64,000 nt of DNA, from NCBI GenBank assembly GCA_020540725.1, contig JAJBSL010000006.1, forward strand, positions 62,001 to 126,000. Direction: 5' to 3'. The position numbers were made by a program, and so were the translations under genes. This DNA is from Lachnospiraceae bacterium EP-SM-12S-S03. Lineage in GTDB: Bacteria > Bacillota > Clostridia > Lachnospirales > Lachnospiraceae. The notes under the pieces are model-generated. The model did not search any database, had not been told where the DNA came from, and worked only from the letters and a program-made list of their open reading frames with translations. The first letter of the stretch is position 1. Each line of letters starts with the position of its first letter. This document shows positions 9,107-19,278 of the stretch, piece by piece.

Positions 9107-10079
9107 TTTGATTCTCCTTTCCCTGTTTGATTCTTGGATCCGCAAATCCATACAAAATATCAGCCAGGAAGTTACCAATCAAGAGCACAGTACATGCCAG
9201 CATGGTAATTCCCATGATCATTGTATAATCTCTACTGTTTACAGCACTCATACAGAGCGTTCCGAGCCCCGGCCATCCAAATACAGATTCCACAATAAAC
9301 GACCCTGTAATCAAAGTTCCGAAGTTCATTCCTACCATGGTGATAATCGGAAGAAGACAGTTTTTCAAAATATGGTTTTTCAGAACCTGAATACGTGGAA
9401 CTCCTTTTGAAATGGCAGTATCTACATATTCTTCTTCCATTTGTTCGATTGTATTGGAACGTATATATCTGACAAATACCGCAGTATTATTTACACTCAA
9501 AACAATAACCGGCAGTATTGCATGTCGGATTACATCTGCCGTGGATGTGACTCCGATTGTCCGCATACCTGCACTTGGAAGCAGCCCTAAATGCAAGGAA
9601 AACACAATGATAAGCATGATTCCAAACCAAAATGCCGGGAGTGAAATACCTAGATACGAAATCCCGCTGATAATATTATCAATCCAGCGATTCTTGTAAT
9701 ATCCTGCCAACAGACCGAGTGGAATTGCAACTAAAACAGACAGTGCAAGTGCTGCTCCCATTAACCCGATTGTGTTCGGCAGCTTTTCCATAATCTGATC
9801 TTTCACCGGCTGATGGTTACTAACGGAAAGCCCCCAGTCACCTTTCAGCATATTGCCGGCCCATTTTATATATCTTTCTATCACATTCCCATTTAACCCA
9901 AGATCCTCTCGCATGGCATTTAGCTGTTCTTCCGTCATTTTGTAGGAAGACTTTGCCGGTGATGTATAGAGATAAAGCGGATCTCCCGGCGAAAAATATA
10001 TGATAGAAAATGAAAATATAGATACTGTAATGAATACAATCAACATCTGTGCAAGACGTTTTACTATAAATTTTTTCAT
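9099..10079 (-). CDS. oppB: Oligopeptide ABC transporter permease (OppB type)
   Basis: A 326-residue membrane permease. The N-terminal helix (MLIVFITVSIFSFSIIYF) is followed by the FSPGDP segment of OppB/DppB. The DTAISKGVPRIQVLKNHILKN part is the cytoplasmic EAA loop that contacts the ATPases. Start supported by AAGGAGATCAA. It lies 72 nt downstream of the substrate-binding protein gene in the same direction. Confidence 0.9.
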   Translation of the reverse strand: MKKFIVKRLAQMLIVFITVSIFSFSIIYFSPGDPLYLYTSPAKSSYKMTEEQLNAMREDLGLNGNVIERYIKWAGNMLKGDWGLSVSNHQPVKDQIMEKLPNTIGLMGAALALSVLVAIPLGLLAGYYKNRWIDNIISGISYLGISLPAFWFGIMLIIVFSLHLGLLPSAGMRTIGVTSTADVIRHAILPVIVLSVNNTAVFVRYIRSNTIEQMEEEYVDTAISKGVPRIQVLKNHILKNCLLPIITMVGMNFGTLITGSFIVESVFGWPGLGTLCMSAVNSRDYTMIMGITMLACTVLLIGNFLADILYGFADPRIKQGKENQNG

Positions 10080-10151
10080 TTGATCTCCTTATAACTAAGA
10101 AATAGATTCTGCCGAAACAGAATCTATTCCCTTCACTCTTGTATAATATGT

Positions 10152-11720
10152 CTATTTGAAAGAAAGCTTTGTATAATCTTCAAATACCGGTGTTGTTGAT
10201 AAAGCTTCTGTTCCTTCCAAATTATCGCTTGTTGCAAAACAATAGTTTGGATATGCAATCGGATAAATCAGGTAAGCATCTGCTGCTTTCTGCTGTAAGT
10301 CTTTGTAAATTTCTGTTCTTTCTTCTACATCTGTTGTTCTTCTTGCTTTTTCAAAGAGATCCAGAATTTCTTGTGGTGTATCTACATTCACACCCCATGT
10401 TCCATCAAACATACCTGAAATTACATTGTCCGGATCGCCGATTGCACCATATTCATTTAAGTATAATTCATAGTCAGACTGATCTGTAAATACGACATCA
10501 AAGAAACCATTTGCATCAATTCCCTGAATCTCAACATTTACATCAATTGCCTTTAACTGTTCCTGAATTAACAATGCAGTAGCTTCCATGTAACTTCTGT
10601 CTGTATTGTAGTGTAACTTGATTGTCTTTCCTGCAAGCCCTGAACTCTTTGCCAGCTTTTTCGCTTCGTCAAGATTCTGCTCATATCCTTTTACACTCTC
10701 GTCATAAAAAGTATTGCGATTACTAAAAATAGAATTGGCTGCTTTTCCCATGTGTTCTCCGTAAGCACCCTTTACGATTTCTTCCTGATTGAGCGCCATA
10801 AATACAGCTTTTACGGCATCACGGTTTTCCCATGTCGGACAGTATTTGTTCCATGCAAGATATTTTACACGTCCTTCTGCCAATGTATGAAGCGCAACAC
10901 CCTCTGTTTTTTCTATTTCTTTTATCACGTCATCTGAAGAAGCAGTTAAGAAGTTGATCTCTCCGTTCTTAAATGCAACTTCCTGAGCACTTGGATCAGA
11001 AATGACTTTGAAAATAATCTTCTCGATCTGTGGCTCATTTCCATAATAGTCATCAAATTTTTCTAAAACAAGAGACTCTCCGTCTTTAAACTCCACAAGC
11101 TTATATGGACCCGATCCGATATCTGTCAGGTTCGCTTCTGCTGATTTAATGTCTGTGTTTCCATTAAATGCATGTTCCGGAATCAGAATAAGATTTCCGA
11201 GTAATGAGTAGTAAGATGCCGATACTTCAGGAAGTGTGAACTTCACAGTAAGATCATCTACCTTTTCTGCTTTTACCTGTTTTTCACCTACAAATACAAC
11301 ATTGGAAAATCCCGCACCATTGTTTGTATCTAAGTTACAGTTGAATGTAAAGATTACATCATCTGCAGTAATAGCTTCTCCATCGTGCCATTTCAGATTG
11401 TCTTTTAATTTCAATGTATAAACAAGACCATCCTCTGAGATTTCGCAGCTATCTGCCAGGTACCATCTTGTCTCATCCTGATCTACATAATATAATTCAT
11501 CCTGGTAAGGCGCAAGCTGAAATGCTCCCTCCGCCATTGTTTCCAAGTTTCCATTCAAACTTGTTACTGTTGCAGAAACCGGCATTACAAGGGAATCACT
11601 TTTTTCTGACGTTGCTCCGGAAGTTGTATTTTCCCCACCATCTGAACTTTTACCGCATCCTGCAATAACTGTCGCAGTCATAGCTACACATAACAGTAAG
11701 CTAATCAATTTTCTTTTCAT
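10152..11720 (-). CDS. Peptide ABC transporter substrate-binding lipoprotein (OppA/DppA-like)
   Basis: A 522-residue family-5 extracellular solute-binding protein. The signal peptide ends in a lipobox, VIAGC (Cys about 21), followed by a Ser/Gly-rich linker. The SBP_bac_5 signature is visible as LKDNLKWHDGEAITADDVIF at about 100-120. It is anchored on the outer face of the membrane and delivers peptides to OppBCDF. First gene of the operon; a TATAAT-like -10 is visible upstream on the minus strand (11771-11776). No peptidase is attached to this operon, so the ligand is unclear. Confidence 0.9.
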   Translation of the reverse strand: MKRKLISLLLCVAMTATVIAGCGKSSDGGENTTSGATSEKSDSLVMPVSATVTSLNGNLETMAEGAFQLAPYQDELYYVDQDETRWYLADSCEISEDGLVYTLKLKDNLKWHDGEAITADDVIFTFNCNLDTNNGAGFSNVVFVGEKQVKAEKVDDLTVKFTLPEVSASYYSLLGNLILIPEHAFNGNTDIKSAEANLTDIGSGPYKLVEFKDGESLVLEKFDDYYGNEPQIEKIIFKVISDPSAQEVAFKNGEINFLTASSDDVIKEIEKTEGVALHTLAEGRVKYLAWNKYCPTWENRDAVKAVFMALNQEEIVKGAYGEHMGKAANSIFSNRNTFYDESVKGYEQNLDEAKKLAKSSGLAGKTIKLHYNTDRSYMEATALLIQEQLKAIDVNVEIQGIDANGFFDVVFTDQSDYELYLNEYGAIGDPDNVISGMFDGTWGVNVDTPQEILDLFEKARRTTDVEERTEIYKDLQQKAADAYLIYPIAYPNYCFATSDNLEGTEALSTTPVFEDYTKLSFK

Positions 11721-11840
11721 TTTATTTTCCTTTCCTCTTTTTTAGTATAAATTTAATTTTTCCGGTAGCCATTATAACATTTATGTACTTCTTTGTATAA
11801 TTGAATATTTTTATATGTTTATTGCTTTTTTCTATAAAAA

Positions 11841-11870
11841 AATAACAGGATATCACGCTATCCTGTTATT
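11841..11870 (-). terminator. Terminator of the methyltransferase/anchored-protein operon
   Basis: A 12-bp stem (AATAACAGGATA / TATCCTGTTATT) with a 6-nt loop, followed on the minus strand by a run of T. It lies 15 nt after the stop of the 835-residue gene. Confidence 0.85.
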
Positions 11871-11884
11871 TTTATTCCAAATCA

Positions 11885-14392
11885 TTATTTTACGTATCCA
11901 AAAAATGCTTCCTGACTCTCCTCGGTCATTTTTTCCACATCTTTCATTTTTACCGTTGGTTTTTTCCCCGTTGCCGGATCAATATAGGTAAATGTATTCT
12001 GATCATAGCCAACAAGAAGTATTGCGCTATCACTTCCCGTCATAGCAATAACCGGAGTTCCTTGCCCCACAATATAGCAAAGCTGCTCTAATGTACATCC
12101 GGATAAGTCCACTGCTTCTCCACCGGAATATTTATTCAGCACTTCCATGACTGTCTTGCCTGCTGCAAGCTCTGCTTTCACATCTACACTTTGCTCCTCG
12201 TATGCAAGAATCTGCCTCAAACACGCCATCAGGGAACTCTCGCCTTCATTCGCAGTAAACGCATCTATACCGTCAATCTTATAAGAAAGCATACGGTTTC
12301 CTCTTTCCCACACTTTTGTCTGACTTGAGGTCACCACAACACCTCTTACCGTATCTGCCTCACCGATCGCCTCCCCTGCCTGATTGTAAATTCCTTGCAG
12401 TTTGCCCAGGCCGTATACATAATATGTTCCCTTTGACTCTGCCTGCTCAAAATCAATGGTAGTTGCCCGTTCAAAGAGCATCTGCTTCGGTTTCAGGATC
12501 TTCGGATTCCTATCCTCAATTCCAGATTCATCTGTCAGTCTGACCTGAAATCCTTTGGACGAAGAAGATATTTTTTCCGCTTTCACATCCCCGTCTTTCT
12601 TCCCTTCATTATTGGTAATGAAATCCTGGCTCGTTTCCCGGTACACATCCCCTTCCTTCACCACACGATCCATCGTAATCATATTGTCTTTCACTGAAGC
12701 GTTGGATATGTAGATTCCCTCTACTTCATAAGATTTTACAACTTTATTTTTATCATCTCGTATCTCCAGCTTATAGAATGGAATAATTTCTTCTCCCACT
12801 GCATTTTTCCCGATATCAGCTTCTCTTCCCACTCCGTATACCACATCACCATTTACAAACCCGAGAGGGCGGATCAGCTCATTTTCCGGAACTTCGATTG
12901 TAACGCTTTTCTCTTTCTGAAGATTCCATACCTCAATACTGTCTGCAGTCCGAAGCTCTCCTTCCTTCTGATACGCCACATATTTCCCATTGAAAGATGA
13001 CGCATACTGGTCTTCGCTTAAATCATCTTTGATAACCTCTTTCTTCTGACTCTTTAAGTCTATCTTATAAAGCGCTCCCTCAAATATAGCATACAGCACA
13101 TTGGAAGATTTATTATAATACGTGAGCTGACTTAAGCTTTGCCGTACAATTTCTCCGGATTGTCTGCTGGAAATGAATGCTTTCTCCTGTACATAGTTTT
13201 CTGCAATATTGTAATAATAAATTGCAGCTCCGGTCTGGCCTTCATGTTTGCCGCGGTTCATATATCCATACACCGCAAAGACTGTATTCCCTTTTTCATC
13301 CATGTCAAGAAGCCGTATTGCATGGTCATCATTGTAATTCCGAATATCATTATTTTCCGCATCCGCAAAACTGAACAACAACGAAATCCTGTTCTCTGTC
13401 TTATCGTAATGCCACACTTCTCTCTCCTGTACAAAAGAAATATGCGTTCCATCCTCATTCGTCAAGTAAGGGACATTCTCCTCTGTCAGTCCAAGGACAA
13501 TTCCGTCTTTACTAAAGTTTTTCTCTTTCCCTTCAAAAACCTCATTCATGGTTCTTACATAAGATTCCAAGGAGGCTTTCCCTTTTAAGAAACGCACTTT
13601 AAAAAATTCGGTCACATGATATAAATCTTCTGTCTTCGAATCCCCTTCTGCTTTCACCTGATATTTCAAGGAAATGGATGTATATGTTTCATTGCTTTCT
13701 TTGATCTCCCACACCATATCTCCTACAACTTTCGGTGTAAGATCCCCCCATCCGATGATATCCAAATCCGATGCTAATGTTACTTTCTGAAGTCCATTCC
13801 CTTCCTCTGCCCCTTCCGTACTATAGTAGGATTTCAGATCTGTCAGAGTTTCGGACTCCATAGCGGTACTATGGAAATATTCGGCAAATTCGAGACATTG
13901 CTGCACATTAAACTCCGCCGCACGCACGACCCGCGTGTAATAATAAATCTTCTCGTCATTCTCTGTAGTAAGCGTTAGCCTCAACACTTTCTCATTGCCA
14001 TCGGAAATACTGTCCCCCAATTCCAGCTTTACCGTATCACTCACATCACTTATCTTTTCACTCTTCAACGTCTTCTCTCCATCTAACGTCATCACATCAT
14101 ACGTAAGCGATTGAATTTTCTCTGCGTATCCGCTGATATCTGCTGTCACAGAGGTACCTACAGACACGGGCAAAATGTCGTCTCTCATCATTGGGATATC
14201 CATCTCTTCTGTGTACCCCGCCAGCGGATTCACCTGGTAACCGGACTCCTCAAAGGAAATCAACGGAAGTTTCGCTCCTCCCATATCCGCCGTCATATCA
14301 TCTGTTCCCTGGTTCAGAATGATACTAAAGCCTGTAAGTGCTGCAATAAACACTACAAACAGCACAACCACTGTAATAACTCTGTCTTTCAT
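11885..14392 (-). CDS. Large membrane-anchored extracellular protein with a degenerate C39-like C-terminus
   Basis: An 835-residue protein with an N-terminal membrane helix at about 5-27 (VITVVVLFVVFIAALTGF) and no lipobox, so it is probably anchored with the bulk outside. The long middle part has many short beta-rich stretches and may be propeller-like, but I recognise no family. The last 120 residues resemble a C39/papain-like peptidase fold: GESSLMACLRQILAYE at 717-732, then GTPVIAMTG and a GYDQNTFTYIDPATGK block. The catalytic Cys position appears to be Ser (S719 or S720) and the His position Ser787, so it should be inactive. It is 20 nt after the methyltransferase gene. Confidence 0.6.
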   Translation of the reverse strand: MKDRVITVVVLFVVFIAALTGFSIILNQGTDDMTADMGGAKLPLISFEESGYQVNPLAGYTEEMDIPMMRDDILPVSVGTSVTADISGYAEKIQSLTYDVMTLDGEKTLKSEKISDVSDTVKLELGDSISDGNEKVLRLTLTTENDEKIYYYTRVVRAAEFNVQQCLEFAEYFHSTAMESETLTDLKSYYSTEGAEEGNGLQKVTLASDLDIIGWGDLTPKVVGDMVWEIKESNETYTSISLKYQVKAEGDSKTEDLYHVTEFFKVRFLKGKASLESYVRTMNEVFEGKEKNFSKDGIVLGLTEENVPYLTNEDGTHISFVQEREVWHYDKTENRISLLFSFADAENNDIRNYNDDHAIRLLDMDEKGNTVFAVYGYMNRGKHEGQTGAAIYYYNIAENYVQEKAFISSRQSGEIVRQSLSQLTYYNKSSNVLYAIFEGALYKIDLKSQKKEVIKDDLSEDQYASSFNGKYVAYQKEGELRTADSIEVWNLQKEKSVTIEVPENELIRPLGFVNGDVVYGVGREADIGKNAVGEEIIPFYKLEIRDDKNKVVKSYEVEGIYISNASVKDNMITMDRVVKEGDVYRETSQDFITNNEGKKDGDVKAEKISSSSKGFQVRLTDESGIEDRNPKILKPKQMLFERATTIDFEQAESKGTYYVYGLGKLQGIYNQAGEAIGEADTVRGVVVTSSQTKVWERGNRMLSYKIDGIDAFTANEGESSLMACLRQILAYEEQSVDVKAELAAGKTVMEVLNKYSGGEAVDLSGCTLEQLCYIVGQGTPVIAMTGSDSAILLVGYDQNTFTYIDPATGKKPTVKMKDVEKMTEESQEAFFGYVK

Positions 14393-14412
14393 TTGTAACT
14401 CCCCTTTTTATC

Positions 14413-15546
14413 TTATAAAAGTCTCCCCAACATAGGCGAAACATGCAGTTGTTCCTCACATTTTCTTATTGCTTCCTGATTCTTTGCCTTCTTTCCTGTC
14501 TTTACTGCCCGAATCAAAATATTTTTCGGCGTATGCTCCATATCAATAAATTCCAGTATCTGTGCATCGTATCCTTCCCCTTCCAGATACTCTGCCCGAA
14601 GCGCATCTGTAATAAGCGCCGCCATTCTCTCCTTGATCAGACCATATTTTAAAATCGGTGCAAGCACATCACTCTGAATCTGTCTGTTCAATTCATGTTG
14701 GCAACACGGTACGGACAGAATCACTTTTGCATTCCATCCCACTGCTTTTGCAAGGGCAAAATCTGTAGCCGTATCACAGGCGTGAAGTGTCACAACCATA
14801 TCCACTTCCTCCACTCCTGTATAATCCGAAATATTCCCCTCCAAAAACTGCAGTTTCTCGTAACCATACTTCTCGCTTAGTCTATTGCAAAAATGAATGA
14901 CATCCTTCTTAAGATCCAAACCGATAATCCGAATATCATATCCCTTCAATTCGTGCAGGTAATAATACATGGCAAATGTAAGATAGGACTTCCCACATCC
15001 GAAGTCCAGAATCGTCACTTCCTTATCTTTGGAAAGTTGAGGAAGTATATCCTCAATGAATTCAAGGAAACGGTTGATCTGGCGGAACTTATCGAATCTG
15101 CTTTTTACAATCTTCCCATCTTCCGTCTGTACGCCAAGATCATAAAGAAACGGTACTTTGATCCCCTCTTCCAAAATATACTTTTTGGAACGGTTATGAG
15201 ACAAATCTACTTCTTTCACTTCTCCTTTAACCGCCTTTTTCTGAACTGTGACTTTTCCCTTTTTACTGACAAGCACCGTATAGTTTGTCTTCTTCGTCAT
15301 AATCTGAAGCTGCTTGAATTGCTCCATATATTCCTGTACTTTTTCCGTGGCTTCTTCCACACTCAAATTCTCATGAAACGCCTGATTATTTTGAAACGCT
15401 TCAAGCTGAAATACCAACCTGTCCTTTACAAGCATCGGACGGATCTTCACCTTTTGGATCCCGCCTTTTTCCCGCGGATTACTGATGGTTCCACTTATAA
15501 AATCTATCGTAAAGCACTGGGCTAAAACTGCTTTGATTTCTTCCAT
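14413..15546 (-). CDS. SAM-dependent methyltransferase, Methyltransf_32-like
   Basis: A 377-residue protein. The central Rossmann methyltransferase domain starts near 180 with ILDFGCGKSYLTFAMYYYL (motif I), then RIIGLDLK, and LHACDTATDFALAKA, a pattern I associate with the Methyltransf_32/GSTCD-like group. The first 160 residues form a separate N-terminal domain. The substrate is unknown; RNA is the usual guess for the group. The ribosome site is weak (GAAGGTAAGAAA). It heads the operon with the anchored protein. Confidence 0.75.
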   Translation of the reverse strand: MEEIKAVLAQCFTIDFISGTISNPREKGGIQKVKIRPMLVKDRLVFQLEAFQNNQAFHENLSVEEATEKVQEYMEQFKQLQIMTKKTNYTVLVSKKGKVTVQKKAVKGEVKEVDLSHNRSKKYILEEGIKVPFLYDLGVQTEDGKIVKSRFDKFRQINRFLEFIEDILPQLSKDKEVTILDFGCGKSYLTFAMYYYLHELKGYDIRIIGLDLKKDVIHFCNRLSEKYGYEKLQFLEGNISDYTGVEEVDMVVTLHACDTATDFALAKAVGWNAKVILSVPCCQHELNRQIQSDVLAPILKYGLIKERMAALITDALRAEYLEGEGYDAQILEFIDMEHTPKNILIRAVKTGKKAKNQEAIRKCEEQLHVSPMLGRLL

Positions 15547-15857
15547 TTTCTTACCTTCTATATCTATTTTATTTCTATATTAATTAAATATTTTTCTATA
15601 ATTCCAGTTTATATTGTAATGCCAATTTCACGGAAACGCAACAGTAAAAACGATTTCTTCGGAATCCTACGCAATCAAAAAAGATTGCATAACTGTGCAA
15701 TCTGCGCGCGAGCGGTTACGAAGTAATACACTCCTTGCCGCGAGCTGCGCATCCCCACACGAAGTGTGTTTTTTATGATATAGGATTCCGAAGGAATTTC
15801 CTATATCATAAAAAAGCAGGGAACTTTTTGAAATATTCCCCGCCCTTTTATCCTGTT
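15547..15857. repeat. Intergenic block of nested palindromes
   Basis: 311 nt without a gene. It holds an outer 13-bp inverted repeat (CTTCGGAATCCTA at 15657-15669 with its complement at 15781-15793), the hairpin GATTGCA/TGCAATC (15683-15702) followed by TGCGCGCG, a small CACAC/GTGTG hairpin (15756-15768) and the strong terminator at 15769-15815. The hairpin-plus-CGCGCG unit recurs at 32896; a weaker relative lies at 53245. Confidence 0.7.
15769..15815. terminator. Strong 17-bp terminator after the kinase gene
   Basis: A perfect 17-bp stem running from TTTTTTATGATATAGGA (15769-15785) to its complement (15799-15815) with a 13-nt loop. T runs lie on both strands. It ends the response-regulator/kinase operon on the minus strand. 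Confidence 0.9.
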
Positions 15858-18452
15858 TTATTCCGTCGTTTCTGACTGCTGTGTCTGCACTTTTGCCTCT
15901 TCTTCTCCCAGAGGTTTTTCTAACTCCGTTTTTTCTGCTTTCGGACGAATCCGCGGAAAACTAATGGTTACTTTAAATAAATCTCCATCCACATACAGCT
16001 TGAATTCTCCGCCCTGCATCTTTGTTAAATTCTGGGCTATAGAAAGTCCAAGTCCGCTTCCTTCTGTAGTTCTTGATACATCTCCTCTTGTAAAACGTTC
16101 CATCAGTTCGTCCGCAGTAATATTCAGCGGATACTCCGATACATTTTTCAAAGACAAGAGAACAATATTCTTATTCATTGAGAGATCTACATACACTCTT
16201 GTTCCCGGCATAGCATATTTTGCCGCATTATTGTAAATATTCTCAATTACCCGCCACATCCGGCGTCCATCCACTCTCACAACAGCCGGTTCCTCCGGAA
16301 CGGTTACAACTGCTGTCAGATTCCGTTTCTCAAACTTCTCGGTAAATTCTCCCGTTGTCTGATGGATCATTTCCACCAGGTTCAGATTCACAAATTCGAG
16401 ATTAATATTTCCGGAACTGATTTTGGAAGCCTCCACAACATCTTCCGTCAGGGTCTTAAGCCTCTGTGACTTCTGATCCAGTATATCCAAATACCTCTGA
16501 ATTCTCGGATTATCAAAATGTTCCTGTTTCAAAAGGCCTACATAGTTAATAATTGATGTAAGCGGTGTCTTGATATCATGAGAAACGTTGGTAATCAAAT
16601 CCGTCTTCAATCTTTCGTCTTTCAGACTCTTCTCCACCGCATTTTGGATTCCTTCTCCGATGTGATTGACCATTTCTGCCATATCTTTATTATCACCGGT
16701 GAGATTATCCAAAGGAATCTTATATTCCGTATCTCCTGATGCAATCTTCATAAGCCCTTTTTTGATCCGTGTACGTTCAATGGCAAGTTTTGCAAGACGG
16801 AGCACGGATGCAATATCTACGATCATTGCAAGAAGGACGAAAAATCCACTTCCTGTCAGCACCATAAAGTTTACAAGGAAAAGAACAACTGATGTTATGA
16901 TAAGTTTAGTAATACTGGTTCTGTTCTGCCAGATATATTTTATCATTCGGCAAATCCATTTTGTAATGCTGTTCCTCCAAAGAGTTTTGGCTTTCAGTAC
17001 CCTTACCAAGCTCAAATATACCGTCAGCACACACGCACATGCCATAGCCGCCGCAACTCCGAATACTGCAACTGTTTCCGTGGAAAACTGTCCGTTTTTC
17101 ACGATCTGATCCCAGTTAATCATATAACCATCGACAAGATTTACCGGAAATGCAACACTTAAGGAAATGGCGATCATGAGGCACAGCCAAACTTCTGTTT
17201 TCCATTTATCAAAAAACATAAGTTTAATTTTTTCCTCTCCGTTACTGTGACCTGCCACAGCAGTAAGCCAAATCAGACATACGAGGAAAATAAGCACAGA
17301 TAAACTTCCGATTACGATCACCTGATCTACCCATGGCATATATTTCGTATAGGAATAATTCTGCTCATAGAACTCATCCTGTATCGGGTAAGACGTATCC
17401 ACCGCAATGAGAAAACGATAATTGTCTGGATTTCCTTTCAATTCCACAACCATGTGTTTCCAACTGGACAAGGATATATTCTCAGAAGACAGATTCGTTT
17501 TACACTCTGCAAGTGTCGGTGCGATCATCACATATTTTCCTTTGGAAGTGATCGTCTCAAAATCTGCACCCATCAAAGCCGCTGCATCTGTGTTTTCATA
17601 CTCTTTGATATTGGTCTCAACTTCACCGGTATCACCGTTGGCATATAAATAGGAAATATTGGAATCCCCATTGGCATACATATCGCTCAATTCCAGATAG
17701 GTGGAGTAATAATCTCCCAAAACACTCGCAGCGCTACTAATAGAAGAAAACATCTCATAGAGTCTTCCATTCCATTTCTCCGACTCATTGGCAAGTTCCA
17801 TCATAGATTTCCCGGATACTGTTTTTAAACTTCCGTAAATCTCATTTTCCATATACCAGACAGACGAATACACCTGGTTACCGTCTTTATCCAATACTTC
17901 CCCCTGTGGAGGAACCTGCATATCGAGCATATCAGATAATATTTCTTCTGTCTCAAATCCACTGTCTTCCTCTTCCGGGAACCGATATCCTTTCTGTCTT
18001 ACTTCATTTACAAATTCCTCTTCCGTTAAATATCGGTACTTCAATTCGTTCTTCGGTGTTTCGCACACAAGAACATACAGATCTCCCGTACTATACAAAG
18101 TCGTTAGATCTCCCAGTTTAAAACTAAGATCTCCCGGTGTCGCAGCAATTGTCTTATCTTTGTCAAACTGCTCCACATCCACTACTTTGTTCGGATCATA
18201 CTTTCCTTCTGTCAAGAGTACATTCTTCCATGTTGCCATGTTCAGAATATTCAATCCGGTCTCCTGCAGTTTCTTGGCAAATCCTCTTGTGTCTTCATAC
18301 TTATCATTCTGCTTGTTAAAGAAAATCTGTCCGTAATTCTGTCCCGGATAAACGAGTCCGATCACAAGACAAACCGCCAAAGCGGCTGCAGAAATATGGG
18401 CTGCCAAAACAAGGAGCCCTTTACACAAAGGAGATTGATACCATTTTTTCAT
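15858..18452 (-). CDS. Sensor histidine kinase, multi-pass membrane, with large extracellular sensor
   Basis: An 864-residue kinase. One N-terminal helix (about 12-36) is followed by an extracellular region to about 375, then five or so helices to about 560. The cytoplasmic part has a HAMP-like stretch, a HisKA domain with the phospho-acceptor His in NVSHDIKTPLTSIINYVG and an HATPase_c domain (IENIYNNAAKYA, GSGLGLSIAQNL). It lies 12 nt after its response regulator. The long sensor with an extra helix bundle is unusual; the signal is unknown. Confidence 0.92.
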   Translation of the reverse strand: MKKWYQSPLCKGLLVLAAHISAAALAVCLVIGLVYPGQNYGQIFFNKQNDKYEDTRGFAKKLQETGLNILNMATWKNVLLTEGKYDPNKVVDVEQFDKDKTIAATPGDLSFKLGDLTTLYSTGDLYVLVCETPKNELKYRYLTEEEFVNEVRQKGYRFPEEEDSGFETEEILSDMLDMQVPPQGEVLDKDGNQVYSSVWYMENEIYGSLKTVSGKSMMELANESEKWNGRLYEMFSSISSAASVLGDYYSTYLELSDMYANGDSNISYLYANGDTGEVETNIKEYENTDAAALMGADFETITSKGKYVMIAPTLAECKTNLSSENISLSSWKHMVVELKGNPDNYRFLIAVDTSYPIQDEFYEQNYSYTKYMPWVDQVIVIGSLSVLIFLVCLIWLTAVAGHSNGEEKIKLMFFDKWKTEVWLCLMIAISLSVAFPVNLVDGYMINWDQIVKNGQFSTETVAVFGVAAAMACACVLTVYLSLVRVLKAKTLWRNSITKWICRMIKYIWQNRTSITKLIITSVVLFLVNFMVLTGSGFFVLLAMIVDIASVLRLAKLAIERTRIKKGLMKIASGDTEYKIPLDNLTGDNKDMAEMVNHIGEGIQNAVEKSLKDERLKTDLITNVSHDIKTPLTSIINYVGLLKQEHFDNPRIQRYLDILDQKSQRLKTLTEDVVEASKISSGNINLEFVNLNLVEMIHQTTGEFTEKFEKRNLTAVVTVPEEPAVVRVDGRRMWRVIENIYNNAAKYAMPGTRVYVDLSMNKNIVLLSLKNVSEYPLNITADELMERFTRGDVSRTTEGSGLGLSIAQNLTKMQGGEFKLYVDGDLFKVTISFPRIRPKAEKTELEKPLGEEEAKVQTQQSETTE

Positions 18453-18464
18453 ATAGACTCCTTC

Positions 18465-19160
18465 CTAAAGTTTTTCTATCTTATATCCGACTCCCCATAC
18501 TACCTTCAAATAACGAGGTTCCTTTGGATTGATCTCAATCTTTTCACGGATATGGCGGATATGCACCGCCACAGTATTATCCGCTCCGATCGCATCCTCA
18601 TTCCAAATATTTTCATAAATCTGGTCAATAGAAAATACTTTCCCCTGATTTTTTACTAACAGTAACAAAATATTATATTCAATAGGTGTAAGTTTCACGG
18701 TTTCCCCGTCAACTGTTACCTCTTTCAAGTCATCATCAATCGTTAATCCGCCCACTGTATATATGGATTTCTTTGTATCCATTACCGTACTTCCAAGCTT
18801 CGTGTATCGGCGGATCTGAGATTTCACTCTCGCCACCAGCTCTAACGGATTAAACGGTTTCGTTACATAATCATCCGCACCTACATTTAATCCGAGAATC
18901 TTATCTGCATCTTCTGATTTTGCAGATAAAATAATGATCGGCAGGCTGTTCTCTTCACGAATCTTAAGTGTTGCCCTGATGCCGTCAAGTCTCGGCATCA
19001 TCACATCAATTACAAGTAAATCTACGTTCTCTTGCTTTAATACTTTCAGTGCCTCTTCGCCGTCATAGGCCTTAAGCACATGATACCCCTCCTGTGTCAA
19101 ATATATTTCAATTGCTTCTACGATTTCTTTGTCATCATCACATACTAAAATATTAAACAT
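18465..19160 (-). CDS. OmpR/PhoB-family response regulator
   Basis: About 231 residues. The receiver domain has the acidic pair (CDDDKEIV), phospho-acceptor Asp in LLVIDVMMPRLDG and the Lys in VTKPFNPLELVARV. The winged-helix DNA-binding domain follows (LTPIEYNILLLLVKNQGKVF, DNTVAVHIRHIREKIE). I start at ATG 19158-19160 (MFNILV) because AGGGAGGTG lies 8 nt upstream of it and too close to the earlier ATG. It pairs with the downstream kinase. Confidence 0.93.
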   Translation of the reverse strand: MFNILVCDDDKEIVEAIEIYLTQEGYHVLKAYDGEEALKVLKQENVDLLVIDVMMPRLDGIRATLKIREENSLPIIILSAKSEDADKILGLNVGADDYVTKPFNPLELVARVKSQIRRYTKLGSTVMDTKKSIYTVGGLTIDDDLKEVTVDGETVKLTPIEYNILLLLVKNQGKVFSIDQIYENIWNEDAIGADNTVAVHIRHIREKIEINPKEPRYLKVVWGVGYKIEKL

Positions 19161-19178
19161 TTTCATCACCTCCCTTGT

Positions 19179-19207
19179 AGTATACAAGATTAGCAGAGAA
19201 TTTTTAA
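19179..19207 (-). promoter_or_regulatory. Promoter of the two-component operon
   Basis: Minus strand TTAAAA (19202-19207) and TATACT (19179-19184) are 17 nt apart, shortly before the response-regulator ribosome site. Several CTTAAA-like repeats just upstream could be binding sites for autoregulation, which is inference. Confidence 0.5.
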
Positions 19208-19278
19208 GAGCCCACAGCGAAATTTCTTAAATCTTTTTTAAGACGTAAGTCTGTTACAATAATTTAATATCTTGTGCA

